Assembly (NCBI GenBank): GCA_965369945.1
Contig: CBDUST010000091.1
Span: 1 to 14,078, forward strand
Source of the DNA: JADFNO01 sp965369945
Lineage (GTDB): Bacteria; Planctomycetota; Phycisphaerae; Phycisphaerales; SM1A02
Direction of reading: 5' to 3'
Length of the DNA stretch: 14,078 nucleotides
How positions within the stretch are numbered: the first letter of the stretch is position 1; every line of letters begins with the position of its first letter. Positions 10,590-14,078 of this stretch are shown in pieces. The translations under genes were made by a program, and so were the position numbers. The notes under the pieces are model-generated. The model saw nothing but the letters and a program-made list of their open reading frames with translations. It did no database searches and was not told the origin of the DNA.

Positions 10590-12776
10590 TTAGGCGGCTT
10601 CGGCAGCGTGTATCCAGTGTGGCCTCGACGTCAGAAGTTCCCTTGCTTCGTCAGGATCCAAAGGTTTGGCGAAGTAGAACCCCTGGGCGTGATCGCAATC
10701 CAGCGCGATCAGTTGAGCCAATTGATCGCGCGTCTCGACTCCTTCGACGACCACTTCCATGTTGAGATTGTGCGCGAGTACGATCACGGTGTGGACGATC
10801 CCTGCGTAATCTTTGTTTGCGTTCATCGTGCTCATAAACTCGCGGTCGATCTTGAGCACATTGATCGGGAATCGATGCAGGTAGCTCAGCGAGGAGTACC
10901 CGGTCCCGAAGTCGTCCATGTGTATCTGCACACCAAGCGCGCGAAGCTGGCCGAGAACTTCGGTGATGGACTCGGGGTTCGCCATGATCACGCTTTCAGT
11001 GATCTCCAGCTTGAGGAATCGTCCTTCGAGGCCGGTCTCATCGAGTATGTCTTTAACAGTTTTGACGAGGCCTGGCTCTGCGACTTGGCGTTTGGAGACG
11101 TTGACACTCACTGCCAGTGGGGTCTCTACCGCGAATTCATCCTGCCAGGCGCGGATCTGATGACAAGCCTGCTTCAGCACGTGTTCCCCGAGTTGAACGA
11201 CGAGCCCGGTTTCTTCCGCATGACCGATGAATTCTAGCGGTGAGAGCATCCCGCGCTCGGGGTGATTCCACCGCACTAGCGCTTCGAACCCGCCGATGCG
11301 TCCACTCCGGAGGTTGATGATCGGTTGATAGTGGACCACGAGTTCATCATTCTCAACTGCGTGTCGCAGATCGATACCGAGCTGTAGTCGCGCCACAGCC
11401 TCAACGTGCATCTGCTTATTGAATACCTCGTGTCGGGCCTTCCCGGCTGCCTTGGCGTAGTACATCGCGGCGTCGGCGTCGCGGAGCAAGTTGTCGGGGG
11501 CGTCGTATTCCAACTCGTTGAACGCAATCCCGATGCTGGCGGAACTGAACACTTCGTTGCCGTTGAGATTGAATGGGGCGGCAAGCGATTCTTGCAGTCG
11601 TTCCGCAACGCGACTGGCATCAGTACGAGCTTTGATTCCGTCCAGTAGGATGACGAATTCATCGCCGCCAATGCGGGAAACGGTGTTACTCTCGACACGT
11701 GAAAGTGTGTCAGTGTCTCGCAGCGACTCCTGGATGCGCTTGGCGATCCCCACCAGCAGCTCGTCGCCGACCGTGTGGCCGAGGCTGTCGTTGACCTCTT
11801 TGAACCGATCGATGTCCAGGAAGAGCACCGCAAACTTATAGTCCGCATTACGCCGGGCGCGGGTGACGCAGCGATCCAAGCGATCCATGAGCAGGTCGCG
11901 ATTGCATAGGTTTGTGAGACGATCATGAAACGCCGCGTGTCGCAACTGCTCCTCTGCGCGGCGCCGAACGGCGACTTCACGCTCCAGATTCAGCTTTTGG
12001 CGCTCCAGTTCGGCCGTCCGTTCATGAACCTTCTGCTTGAGCGTCTCCACAAACGTCGAAAGCATCCGGGCCAACGCGTTGAGCTCTTGGGTTCCACATG
12101 CTTCTAACTGCGGCAGCGACTCTTCGCCCCGCATGGCCTGGATGGCGGCGTCGGCGAGCTGCTCCACTGGACGAACCAGTCGTCGTGTCGTCCAGTATCG
12201 AGTGTGCTCGATCATGGCCAGATACAACAGGCACAGCACGCCGATGGCCAATATGCCCACCCGTCGCTTGCGAGTGAGTGAAGTAGAGGAGGCCTCGACG
12301 GCGAACGATGCGCTGTTCGCAAGCTGTTCGACACTGTTCGTGTACTGGTCCGAGTTCAGTTGGAGCTGTGCCACCGCCGCGCTGATGTCTCCTTCGGAGC
12401 CGCCGCCGAGGGTGATATCCCGGCAGCTCTGGATCATGTGTTGCAGCGGTTGAATGGTGCTGTCGAAGCTTGTCACACTGATGTGGTCAGAGGCTTGGCG
12501 CAGCTTGACGAGTTCCACCAACCAGCGATCGGTGGTCTGGCCAACCGCCAGCAGCGCGACCGCCGCCGTCTCGGAGTGGAGATTCACGATCAAGCCATCC
12601 AGGTTCTCCGCCTCGGCCTGAAGATCGGCGAGGCGGTGATGTTGCTCGGTCGTGATCATCAGACCTTGCATTGCCGACTCGATGATCGAGATGAGCAACC
12701 CAACCGTTACTGCCAGCGCGATGGCCCCGACGATCGAGACGACATGCAGCATCGAGATATGTTGGTGAATACGCAT
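10590..12776 (-). CDS. Membrane GGDEF-EAL cyclic-di-GMP signalling protein
   Basis: The 728-aa product has two transmembrane helices (about 9-32 and 173-191) flanking a mostly helical sensory region, then a HAMP-like segment (about 192-245), a coiled coil (about 246-280), a GGDEF domain (about 281-448) and an EAL domain (about 466-715). The GGDEF signature is intact (G370-F374), as are LFLDIDRFKEVND and ASIGIA. The EAL residues look complete: E498 (EALVRW), N559 (SVNVSKRQ), E591/E594 (LEITES), D621/D622 (DDFGTG), K642, E678 (VVEGVET) and Q698. So both cyclase and phosphodiesterase activities are possible. The stretch between RDTD and GGDEF is eight residues longer than usual, which displaces the RxxD inhibitory site. 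ATG at 12776 is preferred over a GTG at 12887 because the extra 37 codons look non-coding and the first TM starts right after 12776; neither has a clear ribosome-binding site. It ends 106 bases before the SEC-C gene on the same strand. Confidence 0.93.
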   Translation of the reverse strand: MRIHQHISMLHVVSIVGAIALAVTVGLLISIIESAMQGLMITTEQHHRLADLQAEAENLDGLIVNLHSETAAVALLAVGQTTDRWLVELVKLRQASDHISVTSFDSTIQPLQHMIQSCRDITLGGGSEGDISAAVAQLQLNSDQYTNSVEQLANSASFAVEASSTSLTRKRRVGILAIGVLCLLYLAMIEHTRYWTTRRLVRPVEQLADAAIQAMRGEESLPQLEACGTQELNALARMLSTFVETLKQKVHERTAELERQKLNLEREVAVRRRAEEQLRHAAFHDRLTNLCNRDLLMDRLDRCVTRARRNADYKFAVLFLDIDRFKEVNDSLGHTVGDELLVGIAKRIQESLRDTDTLSRVESNTVSRIGGDEFVILLDGIKARTDASRVAERLQESLAAPFNLNGNEVFSSASIGIAFNELEYDAPDNLLRDADAAMYYAKAAGKARHEVFNKQMHVEAVARLQLGIDLRHAVENDELVVHYQPIINLRSGRIGGFEALVRWNHPERGMLSPLEFIGHAEETGLVVQLGEHVLKQACHQIRAWQDEFAVETPLAVSVNVSKRQVAEPGLVKTVKDILDETGLEGRFLKLEITESVIMANPESITEVLGQLRALGVQIHMDDFGTGYSSLSYLHRFPINVLKIDREFMSTMNANKDYAGIVHTVIVLAHNLNMEVVVEGVETRDQLAQLIALDCDHAQGFYFAKPLDPDEARELLTSRPHWIHAAEAA

Positions 12777-13067
12777 GAGTTGAGGACCGCTTGGGCTCGT
12801 GCGCTCCTGTCCTGCCGGCGGCAGACATCCGCGGCATGCACGAGGGTCTGTTCGATATCTCCGAAGAAGGGACAGCCAAGAGCCCACTGAATCGTTGACA
12901 TGCTTATATCGTCACCTGTGCAAGCCTTCTTGGGGATTCAACCTCGCCCCATGCGCTTCCGGTATATCCCCGAATCCGATAAGGCCGGAAGCTGTGCGGC
13001 ATGTCGCGGTACGCTCGCACATCATCGCTTGGGCGTGGTCCTTATCGGTCTGCAGACGTGGCCGCGT

Positions 13068-13730
13068 CTACATGTTCCCTAGCTCCGACTTCTGCACGAG
13101 CACAAGCGGATGCCTCTCCAAGTCACCACCGTACGACTCGCAAAAGCCATGCCCAACGGTAGTATCGCACAATACGTCGAATCCAAAAGTGTGAAGTAGA
13201 TCGATGTATTCATCGTGTCCGAAGTTGGTCCAGTACATCAGGACGCCGAAGAAGCCATCCTCCTTGTACGGCGGTTCATCGTAGACGCTTATCGTTGCAA
13301 GAAGAAAACCGCCTGGGACGAGCCAGTTGTGGATGCGCTGCAGCAAGTTGCGCTGCTCATCGCGCGGAAGATGAAAGAGCACGAAGAACGCAACGACCGC
13401 ATTGAACGAGTCCGCGGGGAAGCTGACAGCCATGATATCCGATTCGATAAACTCGGCCTGCGGAACGTTCCGCTTCGCGCGTCGAATCTGCTCGATAGAG
13501 AAGTCGATCCCCGTTACTCGAAAGTGATCCGCAAGAGATCGGGCGATTGGAACACCAGCGCCGCAGCCGATGTCCAGTACACGAGCTCCAGCGGCAAGGC
13601 GCTCGATGAGAATCGAGAGTTCGGATTGGGGTTCAGTAGCGCGGGCCTCGTTATAGCGAGCAGCGCATTGGTCGTAGCCACAACGGACGACGGCCTTGTA
13701 GTCGATGGTCGGATCGTTCGCCGGGATCAT
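13068..13730 (-). CDS. Class I SAM-dependent methyltransferase
   Basis: The 220-aa product has the Rossmann-type methyltransferase core: motif I VLDIGCGAGV (51-60), the acidic end of strand 2 at D76 (VTGIDFS), SDIMAVSFPADSFNAVVAF (97-115) covering motifs II and III, and LVPGGFLLATISV (137-149). The N-terminus (YDQCAARYNEAR) is of the type seen before the fold in small-molecule methyltransferases. The C-terminal part (YKEDGFFGVLMYWTNFGHDEYIDLLHTFGFDVL) resembles the substrate-side lid of this group. Substrate cannot be deduced. ATG at 13730 has only a weak ribosome-binding site. Same strand as the GGDEF-EAL gene but 291 bases from it; that gap (12777-13067) holds no supported gene, and the linkage is probably not functional. 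Confidence 0.88.
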   Translation of the reverse strand: MIPANDPTIDYKAVVRCGYDQCAARYNEARATEPQSELSILIERLAAGARVLDIGCGAGVPIARSLADHFRVTGIDFSIEQIRRAKRNVPQAEFIESDIMAVSFPADSFNAVVAFFVLFHLPRDEQRNLLQRIHNWLVPGGFLLATISVYDEPPYKEDGFFGVLMYWTNFGHDEYIDLLHTFGFDVLCDTTVGHGFCESYGGDLERHPLVLVQKSELGNM

Positions 13731-13978
13731 GCTCGCATCAATTCGCGTCCGCCTAACGTGTGGTTGCGCGGTTCAGGATAGCTGGGCGGAGGTCGACTGG
13801 GGAACGGCGGTGTGCAGAATCATTGATCGATTGGGGCAGTGGATTGGTGCTGAAAGTGTCGGACTGGAGCAGTTTCAATGCTCTTGTGGCGTCAGGGCAT
13901 GGCAGAAGAGGGACTAAATCGCTGCCTCAAGACCGGTGGAATCCCGAGTCAATCGGAACCTCACCGGTGCGACGGTCC

Positions 13979-14004
13979 GGTGGCACGGGGCTCCGGCCCC
14001 GGCC
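13979..14004. repeat. GC hairpin repeat, first copy
   Basis: Within this 26-base unit, CGGGGC (13986-13991) pairs with GCCCCG (13996-14001) around the tetraloop TCCG, framed by GGTGGCA and GCC. A second unit of equal length follows at 14022. Confidence 0.7.
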
Positions 14005-14021
14005 GATTTGACAACCAGAAC

Positions 14022-14047
14022 GGTCGCACGGGGCGGGAGCCCCGGCC
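14022..14047. repeat. GC hairpin repeat, second copy
   Basis: The same 6-bp stem, CGGGGC (14029-14034) with GCCCCG (14039-14044), surrounds a different tetraloop, GGGA, framed by GGTCGCA and GCC. It is 43 bases from the first copy in the same orientation. Confidence 0.7.
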
Positions 14048-14078
14048 AGCCCCCTCGCGCCCCTCGCACCCCTGGGGG

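Larger units (their letters stand above)
13731..14078. other. Gene-free right end of window
   Basis: No reading frame in these 348 bases has a recognisable protein or a good start. The first 200 bases, where the methyltransferase promoter should be, show no clear -35/-10 pair on the minus strand. The last 100 bases are very GC-rich and carry the two related hairpins listed separately, ending in C-rich CCCTCGCGCCCC-type sequence. Confidence 0.6.

Noticed and set aside
12777..12887. 37-codon extension of the GGDEF-EAL protein from a GTG
   Set aside because: The extra residues are proline- and arginine-rich with no signal character, and the first membrane helix fits a start at 12776.
12978..13046. 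GATAAGG / CCTTATC inverted repeat before the GGDEF-EAL gene
   Set aside because: Arms are only 7 bases and 55 bases apart, easily expected by chance in 14 kb.
12900..13082. 60-codon plus-strand frame between the GGDEF-EAL and methyltransferase genes
   Set aside because: No ribosome-binding site, no motif, and it overlaps the end of the methyltransferase; too weak to call.
13215..13781. 188-codon plus-strand frame opposite the methyltransferase
   Set aside because: It is antisense to a gene with all methyltransferase motifs and has no recognisable content of its own.

Overview
The window looks like a stretch of planctomycete chromosome. The taxonomic cues are inferences from recognised family styles: a four-cysteine 'CPxCGYDLR...CPECG' zinc ribbon between membrane segments, a REP-associated (RAYT) HUH transposase of the type common in that phylum, a split CPxC/CRxC zinc-ribbon protein, a SEC-C protein with HWH repeats, and a dense load of small GC-rich palindromic repeats. 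No rRNA, tRNA or CRISPR array was seen.

Left part, plus strand. The window opens inside the 3' end of an unrecognised gene (to 437). Its stop codon is followed by a C-run block that is a G-quadruplex motif on the minus strand, and then by a strong intrinsic terminator. A 514-base non-coding stretch follows, holding overlapping hairpins, copy A of a 54-nt two-hairpin repeat, and a four-unit REP array. The array leads into a RAYT transposase (952-1599), with another REP just after it (1630-1652). Next come a PAQR/hemolysin III-type membrane protein (1667-2386), a membrane zinc-ribbon protein (2631-3335), copy B of the two-hairpin repeat, and a secreted or membrane-anchored protein of unknown family (3631-4539).

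Middle part, minus strand. A zinc-ribbon protein (4601-5389) appears to have absorbed two palindromic repeats in frame. Upstream of it lies a three-gene signalling operon, transcribed right to left: an HWE-type sensor kinase with a periplasmic solute-binding sensor domain (6256-8130), a stand-alone receiver protein (5817-6230) and a small ABM-like alpha/beta-barrel protein (5471-5791). The gaps are only 25 bases each. The kinase is the probable phosphodonor for the receiver. Divergent from the kinase is an SDR oxidoreductase with an N-terminal signal or anchor (8359-9180), preceded by a plausible sigma70-type promoter.

Right part, all minus strand. A small lysine-rich tail-anchored protein (9239-9574), a SEC-C/transmembrane protein with four DP-H-HWH repeats (9662-10483), a membrane GGDEF-EAL protein (10590-12776) and a SAM-dependent methyltransferase (13068-13730). 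The last 348 bases contain no convincing gene but carry two related GC hairpins with identical stems and different tetraloops.

The most noteworthy signals are: (i) the REP/RAYT unit, including an exact 21-nt copy of one variant array unit inside the transposase reading frame; (ii) the paired 54-nt two-hairpin element with apparent covariation between copies; (iii) repeats domesticated within a zinc-ribbon gene; and (iv) the SEC-C/HWH repeat protein. All are readings by eye without database searches.
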